DNA of 64,000 nt from Lachnospiraceae bacterium (GTDB taxonomy: Bacteria; Bacillota; Clostridia; Lachnospirales; Lachnospiraceae). Shown in pieces: positions 16,113-24,563 of this stretch. Location of the stretch: assembly GCA_030524525.1 (NCBI GenBank), contig JAUNGI010000002.1, positions 33,985 to 97,984 of the forward strand. Direction: 5' to 3'. Under the pieces are notes generated by a model, which had not been told where the DNA came from, did no database searches, and worked only from the letters and a program-made list of their open reading frames with translations. Positions within the stretch are counted from its first letter, which is position 1. Every line of letters begins with the position of its first letter. The translations under genes were made by a program, and so were the position numbers.

Positions 16113-16914
16113 GGAGTACACGAATCGAATCGCCGGTTTTTTGCAGGCGCTGGGGTGCAGCGTGTATGCGGCGGTACCCATAGACCCGGCGGAAACGGAG
16201 CGGGATCTGACGCGGGGCATCCCGCCGGAGACGGAGGCGGCGATCGTTCTCGGCGGGGACGGGACGTTTCTGCATGCGGCAAAGGCGCTGGAACCGCTGC
16301 AGATTCCGGTGCTTGGCATCAATCTGGGAAATCTGGGCTTTCTGACCACGTCGGAGATCCATACGGCGGAGCCGGCGCTCCGCAGCCTTGTCCAAGACGC
16401 CTACACGATCCAAAAGCTTCCGCTGCTGACGGCGGGGAAAAAGGGAGGCGGCTGCTGGTACGCCATGAACGACGTCGTGATCTCCCGGAGCGGTTATTCG
16501 CGTCTGCTGCATTTTCAGGTGTTTGTAAACGGGGAAATGGTCGGCGACTATCAGAGCGACGGCGTGATCGTTTCCACGCCCACCGGCTCCACCGGCTACA
16601 GCATGAGCGCGGGCGGCCCGCTTGTTTCGCCCGACGTAAGGCTTCTGCTGATCACGCCCATCTGCCCGCACTCGCTGCACGCAAGACCGCTGGTGGTCGC
16701 GGCGGATGCGGAGATCACGGTTCGGCTGCTGCCGACCTTCCGCTCGCGGCAGGAGGAGGCGCTTGTGACCGTGGACGGAGACGAGTACGGGACGCTGAGC
16801 GCCGGGGAGGAATGCGCGGTGCGCACCTCGGATCGGCAGATCTCCGTTCTGCGGCTCGCCGAAGTGACCTTCTGGGACCGCGTCCGGGGAAAGCTGCAGC
16901 ATTCGGAAAGATAG
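16066..16914 (+). CDS. nadK: NAD kinase
   Basis: This 282-aa protein phosphorylates NAD to NADP. It has VLGGDGTFLHAAKAL (the GGDG motif), NLGNLGFLTT, the NDVVISR block, and the glycine-rich STPTGSTGYSMSAGGPLVSP motif. ATG 16066 lies within the end of tlyA. The order tlyA-nadK-argR-recN is a conserved Firmicutes arrangement. Confidence 0.95.
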   Translation: MKHFCIIANRAKDENKEYTNRIAGFLQALGCSVYAAVPIDPAETERDLTRGIPPETEAAIVLGGDGTFLHAAKALEPLQIPVLGINLGNLGFLTTSEIHTAEPALRSLVQDAYTIQKLPLLTAGKKGGGCWYAMNDVVISRSGYSRLLHFQVFVNGEMVGDYQSDGVIVSTPTGSTGYSMSAGGPLVSPDVRLLLITPICPHSLHARPLVVAADAEITVRLLPTFRSRQEEALVTVDGDEYGTLSAGEECAVRTSDRQISVLRLAEVTFWDRVRGKLQHSER

Positions 16915-16926
16915 AGGGAAGATAGA

Positions 16927-17385
16927 TTGAAAAACAGCAGGCAGAAGAAAATTGTGGAAATCGTTTCTCGGCGGGAGGTGGAAACGCAGGAGGAGCTTGC
17001 GGCTCTCTTGCAGCAGGTCGGCTTTCCGGTGACGCAGGCGACGATCTCGCGGGATATCCGGGAGCTGAAGCTGATGAAGATCCCGACCGAGTCGGGAAAG
17101 CAGAAATATGCGGTGATGAATTCCGCAGCGGAGCCCTCCGGACAGCCGGAAAACCGCCGCGCGCATATTTTACGGGATGCGGTCGTGAGCGTGGACGCGG
17201 CGCAAAACCTGCTTGTGATCAAGACCAACGCGGGAATGGCGATGGCGGTCGCCGCCACCATTGACGCCATGCAGCTTCCCGATATCGTCGGCTCCTTGGC
17301 GGGAGACGACACCGTATTCTGCGCGATCCGAACGGCGGAGGAGGCCGAACGGATCATGGCGCGCTTAAAAGAGAGCATTCGCTAA
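16927..17385 (+). CDS. argR: Arginine repressor ArgR
   Basis: This 152-aa protein has an N-terminal winged helix (about 1-70) with VTQATISRDIRELKLMKI and a C-terminal hexamerisation and arginine-binding domain with IVGSLAGDDTVFCAIRT. The GDD motif carries the arginine-binding Asp residues. The start is TTG 16927 with GGGAAGATAGA upstream. It binds ARG boxes at arginine genes elsewhere; none was seen nearby. Confidence 0.93.
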   Translation: MKNSRQKKIVEIVSRREVETQEELAALLQQVGFPVTQATISRDIRELKLMKIPTESGKQKYAVMNSAAEPSGQPENRRAHILRDAVVSVDAAQNLLVIKTNAGMAMAVAATIDAMQLPDIVGSLAGDDTVFCAIRTAEEAERIMARLKESIR

Positions 17386-17410
17386 AAAACATAAAGAGAG
17401 GGGACAGAAC

Positions 17411-18139
17411 ATGTCTGGACATTCAAAATTTGCGAATATTAAGCACAAAAAAGAGAAAAATGATGCTGCGAAGGGAAAAATTTTTACGCGCCTTGGGCGC
17501 GAGCTTGCCGTGGCGGTAAAGGAGGGCGGTCCCGACCCGAACAACAACAGCAAGCTGAAAGACGTGATCGCCAAGGCGAAGGCAAACAACATGCCGAACG
17601 ACACGATCAACAACAGCATCAAGAAGGCGGCGGGAGACGCGAACGCCGTCAATTACGAAATGGTATCGTACGAAGGGTACGGCCCGAAGGGAACCGCGAT
17701 CATTGTGGAGGCGCTGACGGACAACAAGAACCGGACGGCTGCCAACGTGCGGAACGCGTTTTCGAAGGGCGGCGGAAGCGTGGGAACGCCGGGCTGCGTA
17801 TCGTTTATGTTCGACCGAAAGGGGCAGATCCTCATTGACAAGGAGGAGTGCGACAAGGATCCCGACGATCTGATGATGCTGGCGCTGGACGCCGGAGCCG
17901 AGGATTTTTCGGAGGAGGAGGATTCCTACGAGATCCTGACCGACGAGGATTCGCTCGGAGCCGTCCGCGACGCGCTGGAAGCGGAGGGCGTGCCGATGCT
18001 GCAGGCGGAGGTGACGATGCTTCCGCAGACGTGGGTGGAGCTTACCGACGAACAGGATGTCAAAATGATGAACCGTACGCTCGATCTGCTGGACGACGAT
18101 GACGACGTGCAGCAGGTATACCATAATTGGGACGAATAA
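17411..18139 (+). CDS. yebC: YebC/PmpR/TACO1-family protein
   Basis: This 242-aa protein begins with the family hallmark MSGHSKFANIKHKKEKNDAAKGK, then FTRLGRELAVAVKEGG, and is full length in three domains. Family members have been described as transcription regulators and as factors easing translation of proline-rich stretches. Its place between argR and recN is not the usual order, in which the two are adjacent. ATG 17411 follows GAGAGGGGAC. Confidence 0.93.
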   Translation: MSGHSKFANIKHKKEKNDAAKGKIFTRLGRELAVAVKEGGPDPNNNSKLKDVIAKAKANNMPNDTINNSIKKAAGDANAVNYEMVSYEGYGPKGTAIIVEALTDNKNRTAANVRNAFSKGGGSVGTPGCVSFMFDRKGQILIDKEECDKDPDDLMMLALDAGAEDFSEEEDSYEILTDEDSLGAVRDALEAEGVPMLQAEVTMLPQTWVELTDEQDVKMMNRTLDLLDDDDDVQQVYHNWDE

Positions 18140-18172
18140 GCGGCGAATTCCCGGAGAGAGGGAAAGGGACGT

Positions 18173-19873
18173 ATGTTAATTAGTCTGCATGTAAAAAATT
18201 TTGCGATCATCGACGAGGTCTGGGTCGATTTCGGCACGGGGCTGAACGTGCTGACCGGAGAGACCGGCGCGGGAAAATCCATTCTGCTCGGAGCCGTCAA
18301 TATGGCTCTCGGCGGACGGGTCGGCAGGGAGATCCTTGGAAAAAACGCGGATTACGCCTTGGCGGAGCTTGTGTTTGACGCCAAGGAGGGACGCTTGACC
18401 GAGCTGCTTGCCGAATACGATCTGCCGCAGGAGGAGCAGGTCGTGATCACCCGGAAGCTCATGGAAAACGGCAGGAGCGTGAGCCGCATCAACGGCGAGA
18501 CGGTCAGCCAGTCGGTCGTCCGGGAGGCCGCCGCCTGCCTGATCGACATTCACGGGCAGCACGAGCATCAGTCGCTGCTCTACCGTGCAAAGCATTTGGA
18601 ACTGCTGGACCGCTTTGCCAAAGAGGAGGCGGGCAGTCTGCCGGAGCGCATTCGGGAATGCTTTCAGCGCTACCGCGCGGCGGACGAGGAGCTGACCGAG
18701 GCGCTGCGGCAGGGCGAGGGCAGAGTCCGGGAAATGTCGATGCTGGAGTACGAGACGCAGGAGATCTCCGCGGCGGGGCTGCGTCCGCAGGAGGACGCGC
18801 AGCTGGAGCAGCGCTATCAGGAGCTTTGCAATGCCAACCGCATTCGGGAGGCGGCGACGCTGGCGCAGGAGCAGCTCGAAGGCGGGAACGAAAATGCGTC
18901 GGAGCTTTTGGGCAGAGCGCTGCGGCAGCTTTCGAAGGTCAGCGGGCTTTCCGAGGAGCTGTCGGGCATTTCCGAGGAGCTGAGCGTTGTCGAGGAGCAG
19001 GTCGGCGCGGTGGGCTATCGGCTCTCCCGTTATCTGGACGATTTGAGCGACACCGCGGAGGAGTTTGCCCAGACCGAGGAACGGCTCGATCTGATCAATC
19101 GTTTGAAAAGCAAATACGGCAGAACGATCGAGGAGATCCTCGCCTACGGCGAGCAAAGCGCCGAGAAGCTTGCGAAATATCAGGATTACGACGGCTATGT
19201 GGAGCGTCTGCAAAAGGAACGGGAGAAGCTCTCGCAGGAGCTGTCCGCGCTGTGCGGTCAGATGACGGAGGTGCGGAGGCGGGCGGCGGACGTTTTGTCC
19301 GAACAAATCCGGCAGGCTCTGCTGGATCTGAACTTTCTCGACGTGGCGTTTTCGATCGCCGTCGAGCCGCTGGACGCGCCGACGGAAAAGGGACGGGACG
19401 AGGTCGAGTTCCGCATTTCCACAAACCCGGGAGAACCGCTCCGGCCTCTCGCAAAGGTGGCGAGCGGCGGCGAGCTGTCGCGCATCATGCTGGCGCTGAA
19501 ATCGGTCTTTGCCGGAAAGGACGAGATCGAGACTCTGATTTTCGACGAGATCGACGTGGGCGTGAGCGGCCGGACCGCCCAGAAGGTGGCGGAAAAGATG
19601 GCGCGCATCGCCTGCCGTCATCAGGTGCTGTGCATCACGCATCTGCCCCAGATCGCGGCGATGGGCGATACGCATTTTCGAATTTCAAAAAAAGCCGTGG
19701 ACGGAGCGGCAAGAACGGAGATCGCAAAGCTGTCCTTGGAGGAACAGACCGAGGAGCTGGCGCGCATTTTGGGCGGCGCAAGGATCACCGATTCGGTCAG
19801 GAAAAACGCTTCGGAAATGAAGGAACTCGCACAGGAAAGCAAGCGAAGCCTTTTGCAGGAAATGAAAGGCTGA
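18173..19873 (+). CDS. recN: DNA repair protein RecN
   Basis: This 566-aa SMC-like ATPase is used in double-strand break repair. It has Walker A GETGAGKSILLGAVNMALGGR, DIHGQHEHQSLL, a long central coiled coil (about 160-370), the signature VASGGELSRIMLALKS, and Walker B TLIFDEIDVGVSG. Full length. ATG 18173 follows GAGAGAGGGAAAGGG-like sequence. It ends 23 nt before a strong terminator that also holds the spoIVB promoter. Confidence 0.96.
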   Translation: MLISLHVKNFAIIDEVWVDFGTGLNVLTGETGAGKSILLGAVNMALGGRVGREILGKNADYALAELVFDAKEGRLTELLAEYDLPQEEQVVITRKLMENGRSVSRINGETVSQSVVREAAACLIDIHGQHEHQSLLYRAKHLELLDRFAKEEAGSLPERIRECFQRYRAADEELTEALRQGEGRVREMSMLEYETQEISAAGLRPQEDAQLEQRYQELCNANRIREAATLAQEQLEGGNENASELLGRALRQLSKVSGLSEELSGISEELSVVEEQVGAVGYRLSRYLDDLSDTAEEFAQTEERLDLINRLKSKYGRTIEEILAYGEQSAEKLAKYQDYDGYVERLQKEREKLSQELSALCGQMTEVRRRAADVLSEQIRQALLDLNFLDVAFSIAVEPLDAPTEKGRDEVEFRISTNPGEPLRPLAKVASGGELSRIMLALKSVFAGKDEIETLIFDEIDVGVSGRTAQKVAEKMARIACRHQVLCITHLPQIAAMGDTHFRISKKAVDGAARTEIAKLSLEEQTEELARILGGARITDSVRKNASEMKELAQESKRSLLQEMKG

Positions 19874-19884
19874 AGCCGATTTTT

Positions 19885-19913
19885 GCATACAACCACAAAA
19901 AAAACTCATACTA
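19885..19913 (+). promoter_or_regulatory. Sigma-G promoter of spoIVB
   Basis: GCATA (19885-19889) and CATACTA (19907-19913) are separated by 17 nt and match the sigma-G (and overlapping sigma-F) consensus. The -10 element is the left arm of the recN terminator hairpin. In B. subtilis spoIVB is made in the forespore under sigma-G, which fits. Confidence 0.7.
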
Positions 19914-19938
19914 TCGGACGGTAGTATGAGTTTTTTTG
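19897..19938 (+). terminator. Rho-independent terminator after recN
   Basis: A 10-bp GC-containing stem (19904-19913 with 19922-19931) is extended by an A-run facing a T-run to about 17 bp. The loop is 8 nt (TCGGACGG), and the T-run is 19931-19937. The symmetry suggests it could act in both directions. Confidence 0.8.
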
Positions 19939-19972
19939 CTGCGGAGAGTATTTCTGTTTTAGGAGGAAGAAG

Positions 19973-21262
19973 ATGAGACGGTACCGTTTGCTTTTATGGT
20001 TTCTGTTTTGTGTGGATCTGGGGCTGATCGCTTTGTTCGGCGTTCGGGAATTCAAGAACCGTATGCCCGAAAAGCTTTGGCTCATTGCCGGAGAGTCGGG
20101 CGATTACGACCTGTCGCTTCCGTTTACGCTTCGCCTCGATTCCGACGACGTACGCGCGTCGGTCAGTCAGGACCCGGCGGTTCCCGCCGACCGGATCACC
20201 GTGGACATGAACGAACCGTTTTCGCTCTCCTCGGAGCGGGCGGGGGAATATCAGGCGCAGCTTTCGCTGTTTGGTTTGATTCCCGTTGGCACGCTGGATA
20301 TCGGCGTTCTGGAGCAGACCACGCTGCTGGCCTGCGGAATGCCCGTGGGGATCTACCTGCACACCGACGGCGTGCTTGTGCTTGGCTGCGGGAGCTTTGC
20401 CCTTTCGGGGGGCGGCACCGCGTGCCCGGCGGAAAACATTCTGCGCACCGGGGATTATATCACACGGGTCAACGGGCAGGAGGTCTATGAAAAAGAGGAT
20501 ATCGTTGCCGCGGTACAGGAAGCCGGGGAAGCCCCGGTCACGCTTACGATCCGCAGGAAGACCGCGACCACGGTCGTTTCGGTGACGCCCCGGCGGTCTG
20601 CGGACGGCAGCTTTCTGCTGGGCGTCTGGATCCGGGACGATACGGCGGGCATCGGCACGATGACCTATGTCAATCCTGCGACGCTGGAGTACGGCGCGCT
20701 CGGACACGGCATTACCGACGGAGATACCGGAAAGCTGTTTTCGATCTCCGACGGAACCGTTTATCCCGCGGAAATCCTCTCGGTCGTTAAAGGCGAGGTG
20801 GGCGATCCGGGGGAGCTTGTGGGAATGCTGCAAAGAAGCGAGGAGCAGGTTTTGGGGAGCATTCGGAAAAATACCGGCTTCGGAATTTTCGGAAGTCTCA
20901 GCACGACCTCGGAGTCCCGGTTTCTGAACGAGCTGCTGGATTCCGGGAAATATTTGTACCCGATCGGGCTGCGGCAGGAGATCGAGCTCGGTCCGGCAAC
21001 GATCCTTTGCGGCTTTGACGGGACGGCGAGGGAATACGATATTGAGATCGAAAAGGTGAGGCTTGGCGCCGACGACAACAAAGGGATATCCATCCGCGTG
21101 ACCGATCCGGAGCTGATCGCCAAGACCGGAGGCATTGTTCAGGGGATGAGCGGATCGCCCATCCTGCAAAACGGCAAGATCGTAGGCGCCGTGACCCATG
21201 TGCTGGTCAACGATCCGACGAAGGGATACGGGACCTTTATAGAGAATATGCTGGGGCATTGA
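19973..21262 (+). CDS. spoIVB: SpoIVB serine peptidase (S55)
   Basis: This 429-aa forespore protease is secreted into the intermembrane space and triggers pro-sigma-K processing. It has an N-terminal membrane anchor (about 5-24), a PDZ domain (about 115-205), and the S55 domain with His in YGALGHGITDG (about residue 245) and the catalytic serine motif GMSGSPI (about 391-397). ATG 19973 follows TTAGGAGGAAGAAG. The last 39 codons, from the MSGSPI codons onward, have two further partial copies at 30425-30499 and 32268-32390. The present 3' end may therefore have arrived with the island. The gene appears functional. Confidence 0.95.
   Translation: MRRYRLLLWFLFCVDLGLIALFGVREFKNRMPEKLWLIAGESGDYDLSLPFTLRLDSDDVRASVSQDPAVPADRITVDMNEPFSLSSERAGEYQAQLSLFGLIPVGTLDIGVLEQTTLLACGMPVGIYLHTDGVLVLGCGSFALSGGGTACPAENILRTGDYITRVNGQEVYEKEDIVAAVQEAGEAPVTLTIRRKTATTVVSVTPRRSADGSFLLGVWIRDDTAGIGTMTYVNPATLEYGALGHGITDGDTGKLFSISDGTVYPAEILSVVKGEVGDPGELVGMLQRSEEQVLGSIRKNTGFGIFGSLSTTSESRFLNELLDSGKYLYPIGLRQEIELGPATILCGFDGTAREYDIEIEKVRLGADDNKGISIRVTDPELIAKTGGIVQGMSGSPILQNGKIVGAVTHVLVNDPTKGYGTFIENMLGH
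21146..21163 (+). repeat. Left copy of 18-bp direct repeat, candidate attachment core
   Basis: ATGAGCGGATCGCCCATC encodes MSGSPI of SpoIVB and is identical to 32268-32285. Identity stops at both edges of these 18 bases and drops to partial codon similarity downstream. This fits the crossover region of a site-specific insertion, but selection on the catalytic motif could also keep the stretch alike. Confidence 0.55.
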
Positions 21263-21282
21263 GCTTGGGCAGAAATCACAGA

Positions 21283-21330
21283 GGATATACCCGCCGGGAA
21301 TTTATTTACGGGCGGGTATATCCTTTGCGA
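21283..21330 (+). terminator. Rho-independent terminator after spoIVB
   Basis: A 13-bp perfect stem (21283-21295 with 21311-21323; GGATATACCCGCC and complement) has a 15-nt loop and is followed by TTTGCGATTTATTT. It ends the spoIVB transcript and shields the cas genes. Confidence 0.75.
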
Positions 21331-21559
21331 TTTATTTCCGGCGAAAGCCGGACACCGAGAAGCAGCGAAGCGGAATCGGGGTGCAGCCCAGACGGGCAAT
21401 CGGGGAAAGAAAGCCAGAAAGTGTTGGTGTTATATTATAAATGTAAAGCGTCTTGCAATGAAAAGCTTTAACGGACTGGTTGGGCTGATACGGAATGCGC
21501 AGGGAATCATAATTCCTGATTGTGCAAAATAGATAATAAAATGAAAAAACAGTAAAACC

Positions 21560-21575
21560 CATTTTGTGCAAAATG
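21560..21575. promoter_or_regulatory. Palindrome upstream of the cas promoter, candidate operator
   Basis: CATTTTG-TG-CAAAATG is a palindrome with 7-bp arms that ends 1 nt before the -35 box of the cas promoter. A related half-site-containing sequence, TTGTGCAAAAT, lies 44 bp upstream at 21520-21530, about four helical turns away. The size and position fit a dimeric repressor or activator site. The protein is unknown. Confidence 0.45.
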
Positions 21576-21576
21576 G

Positions 21577-21605
21577 TTGACAAAACTCGTTTGTTGATAT
21601 ATGAT
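21577..21605 (+). promoter_or_regulatory. Promoter of the cas operon
   Basis: Consensus TTGACA (21577-21582), a 17-nt spacer and TATGAT (21600-21605) lie 28 nt upstream of the cas3 start. This is the strongest sigma-A match seen in the window. A second -10-like TATAAT at 21610 has no matching -35. Confidence 0.75.
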
Positions 21606-21632
21606 TCTATATAATGGCAAGGAGGACAATCT

Positions 21633-23855
21633 ATGCAGGACTGCTATTTTGCAAGAAGCGCCAATGCGTGCGGAGAAATGGAGACGCTTGCGCACCATTC
21701 ACAACGCGTAAGCAGTCTGTGCGGCGAATTTTTAAAACCGCTTGGTTATACCGAAATCGGAAAAGTCTTGGGAGGACTACATGATTTCGGCAAGGCAAGC
21801 AAACGCTTCGCGGAGGTGCTCGAGGGAAAGCGGATACATGTGAACCATGCTTACCCGGGGGCAGCGCTGGCGTATGTCCGTTATAATCAGAAGAAAACGG
21901 CAAGGATAATCGCGTCTGTAATCGCCGCACATCACAGCTATCTGGACAGCGGCTGTATCCCCAGACTAAAAGAATTGATGCAGGGAACAGGCTCGGGCTG
22001 TGACGAAGAAGGCAATACCTATTCTTTGTTTGGCATGGAGGAGATGAAAAAAGCTCTGGAAGCGTTCCAAGCAGAGAGCCCGCAGCTTATGCAGATAAAG
22101 ATTCCGCAGCCCCTTCCGGATGAGGAGGATCCGGTTGCCGATATGCTGTTGGCGCGCTTTTTGCTTTCTGCACTGGCAGATGCGGATTATTCTGCTTCGG
22201 CAGAGCATTTTGAACCGGATTATCTGAAAAAGCATTCGGGTACGGCGTTCCATCCGGAAGAAGCCATGAAACGTCTACTGCAGATTCGGACAGAAAAACG
22301 GCAGCTTTCCACTTCGTCAGCGGCTCTGAATATTCTTCGCGACCAGCTTTTTGAGGATTGTCTGTGCGCTGCAGAAGCGCCGCCGGGCTTGTTTACATTG
22401 ACCGCGCCTACGGGCTTGGGGAAGACCTTGAGCCTGTTTGCCTTTGCGGTCAGGCATTGCATGAAATACGGACAGATGCGCCGAATCATTCTGATTTTGC
22501 CATATCTTGCCATTATGGAGCAGAACGTCCGGGATTACAGGAGGGTGATGCCCGAACTGTTGGAAAGCCACAGCGCAGCGGTTTTGGATGAGCGGGCCAG
22601 GAATCTGCTGGAACGATGGGATGCCCCCTGCATTGTGACTACGAATGTGGGCTTCTTCGAACCGCTCTTCTCCGCGAGACCTACAGGCTGCAGACATCTG
22701 CATCAGCTGGCAGACAGCGTGATTGTCCTGGATGAAGCCCAGTCCCTACCGCCTGAATTGCTGGACGCCACATTGCGGACAGTAAATTTGCTATGTAATC
22801 AATATGGCTGTACCGTGGTATTCTCTACGGCGACACAGCCGTCATATCAGCATCTTCCGGGCATGCAATGGAAGCCCACGGAAATTGTGCCCCATCCGGA
22901 AGAACTTTTTCAGGCAACCAGACGCGTTACATATGACTGGCGGATTGAACGGCCGGTCTCCTACAGACAGATTGCGAAGGAACTGGTTTCCTGCAGACAG
23001 GGATGTGTGATAGTCAATCTACGGTCGCATGCTGAAAAACTTTTTCATGTTTTGAAGGAAACATTATGCAAAGCAGAGGCAGAAGGGCTTTTCTATTTGA
23101 CTGGCGATTTGTGCGGCGCCCATCGCAGCCGGGTATTGGATGAGATAAAGGAGAGGCTTGCAGATGGAAAATCCTGCTATCTTGTGGCAAGTCAGTGCAT
23201 CGAGGCAGGGGTGGATCTGGATTTTCCTGTGGTGTACAGGGCGTTAGCACCATTGGAATCCATTATTCAGGCAGCGGGCCGGTGCAATCGCAACGGTGAT
23301 AGCCCTGAAGGTCGGGTTATTGTTTTCCTTCCCGATGAAGAATGCCTGTATCCTTCGGGCGCGTATTATCAAAGGGCGGCGGTTTGCGTAAAGACTCTGG
23401 CTTCCCGGCATCCCATTGACTGCTGTAATCTGAGGCATGTGGAGGAGTATTATGAGATACTGTATTCAAATGCGGAGGGTGATAAAGAAAAGTTGAAAAA
23501 AGCGCTTTGGGACAGAGATTATCAGAAAGTGCAGGAAGCATATAAGCTGATTGAATCCAGGGGCGTACAGGTAATCGTCCCTTGGAAGAGTGAGATGGAA
23601 CTGTTCCGCTCCGTTCAGGAAGAATATAGTAAAACAGGGCTTACACAGGATTTGATAAGACGGGCAAGGCCTCTGACGGCCTCCTCCTTTGCCGAAGATA
23701 AAGTGCAGGAGTGCTGCATTCCCCTTTTTTTCCGGACTTACGGGAGGGAAAGGGAGGTAAAGACAGAGTGGTATCTGTTGGGGAATCCGGAGTGCTATCA
23801 TGAAAAACTGGGACTGAACTTTGGCGCATTGGAGACTTTTGACGGAATGTATTGA
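21633..23855 (+). CDS. cas3: CRISPR-associated helicase-nuclease Cas3 (type I-C)
   Basis: This 740-aa protein has an N-terminal HD nuclease domain (LAHHSQRV at 19-26, LHDFGKAS with H50-D51, NHAYPG at 71, AAHHSYL at 98) and a superfamily 2 helicase: Walker A APTGLGKTLSLF (258-269), DEAQ box (367-370), motif III STATQ (398-402) and QCIEAGVDLDF in the C-terminal domain. It is recruited by Cascade to nick, unwind and degrade target DNA. ATG 21633 follows AAGGAGG. It is the first of seven closely packed cas genes, and all motifs look intact. Confidence 0.95.
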   Translation: MQDCYFARSANACGEMETLAHHSQRVSSLCGEFLKPLGYTEIGKVLGGLHDFGKASKRFAEVLEGKRIHVNHAYPGAALAYVRYNQKKTARIIASVIAAHHSYLDSGCIPRLKELMQGTGSGCDEEGNTYSLFGMEEMKKALEAFQAESPQLMQIKIPQPLPDEEDPVADMLLARFLLSALADADYSASAEHFEPDYLKKHSGTAFHPEEAMKRLLQIRTEKRQLSTSSAALNILRDQLFEDCLCAAEAPPGLFTLTAPTGLGKTLSLFAFAVRHCMKYGQMRRIILILPYLAIMEQNVRDYRRVMPELLESHSAAVLDERARNLLERWDAPCIVTTNVGFFEPLFSARPTGCRHLHQLADSVIVLDEAQSLPPELLDATLRTVNLLCNQYGCTVVFSTATQPSYQHLPGMQWKPTEIVPHPEELFQATRRVTYDWRIERPVSYRQIAKELVSCRQGCVIVNLRSHAEKLFHVLKETLCKAEAEGLFYLTGDLCGAHRSRVLDEIKERLADGKSCYLVASQCIEAGVDLDFPVVYRALAPLESIIQAAGRCNRNGDSPEGRVIVFLPDEECLYPSGAYYQRAAVCVKTLASRHPIDCCNLRHVEEYYEILYSNAEGDKEKLKKALWDRDYQKVQEAYKLIESRGVQVIVPWKSEMELFRSVQEEYSKTGLTQDLIRRARPLTASSFAEDKVQECCIPLFFRTYGREREVKTEWYLLGNPECYHEKLGLNFGALETFDGMY

Positions 23856-23870
23856 GAAACGGGGTGAAGT

Positions 23871-24563
23871 ATGGGGAAAAATCCAAGTGCAACGATAGAA
23901 GTTTGGGGAGATTTTGCTCTTTGGACCAGGCCTGAAAGCAAGGTGGAGCGCATGACTTATGCGGTGCCGACGCCGGGCGCAATCAGGGGATTGCTGTCAT
24001 CTATTTATTCCAAGCCGCCGGAATTTTACTGGCAGGTTCAGAGAATCGAAGTGTTGTCGCCAATTCGCTATATCTCGTTTAAGAGGAACGAGGTAAAGAG
24101 CAAGATGATGAAAATCCCCAAAGCAAATACTTATAAGGCATGTATTCTTATCGAGGATGACAGGACGCAGCGGCAGTCGGTCGTCCTGCAGGATGTCCGC
24201 TATCGGATTACGGCGGAAATTGTGCCCAGGGCAACTTATGCACATGCGCCGGGAAACCTGATGGATCAGTTTGAGCGGAGGGTGAAACGGGGACAGGCCT
24301 TTATGCAGCCATGCATGGGGACGCGGGAGTTTCCGGCATATTTTGAATGGGGTTCCAGTGGGCTTCAGCCAATTAAAGAGACAGCGGACTTGGGGCTCAT
24401 GGTATACGATGTATTTAATCTCCATAAGTGGGGTGTCACGAAACAGACAGAGCCGGAAGTCTCGCTGTTCCATGCGCACTTGAAGGACGGCGTTCTGGAA
24501 ATCCCGCCCTATGATTCGCCGGAGGTTCTGAAAGGGGGAAAGGAGACGGGAGAGTATGCTTGA
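23871..24563 (+). CDS. cas5: Cas5c, crRNA-processing endoribonuclease of type I-C
   Basis: This 230-aa RAMP protein shows the I-C Cas5 N-terminus EVWGDFALWTRPESKVERMTYAVPTPGAIRGLLSSIYSKP and AFMQPCMGTREFPAYF (each seen as a family block). Type I-C lacks Cas6, and Cas5c cuts the pre-crRNA repeat and stays on the 5' handle. It starts 16 nt after cas3 and overlaps cas8c by 8 nt. Confidence 0.93.
   Translation: MGKNPSATIEVWGDFALWTRPESKVERMTYAVPTPGAIRGLLSSIYSKPPEFYWQVQRIEVLSPIRYISFKRNEVKSKMMKIPKANTYKACILIEDDRTQRQSVVLQDVRYRITAEIVPRATYAHAPGNLMDQFERRVKRGQAFMQPCMGTREFPAYFEWGSSGLQPIKETADLGLMVYDVFNLHKWGVTKQTEPEVSLFHAHLKDGVLEIPPYDSPEVLKGGKETGEYA

Larger units (their letters stand above)
21324..21632. 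other. Gene-free stretch between spoIVB terminator and cas3
   Basis: No convincing gene is present. GC content falls from left to right, marking the change from backbone-like to island sequence. It holds two TTGTGCAAAAT repeats (21520-21530 and 21564-21574), the second within a palindrome, and the cas promoter. Short open frames here are not supported by a ribosome binding site or by composition. Confidence 0.5.

Noticed and set aside
13395-16349. 984-aa open frame on the minus strand
   Set aside because: It lies opposite dxs and tlyA, whose motifs are certain. Long antisense frames are expected in GC-rich coding DNA, and its sequence is Arg/His/Pro-rich without any domain.
21610-21615. Second TATAAT before cas3
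   Set aside because: No -35 at suitable distance, and it would leave only a very short leader; the TTGACA/TATGAT pair just upstream is better.
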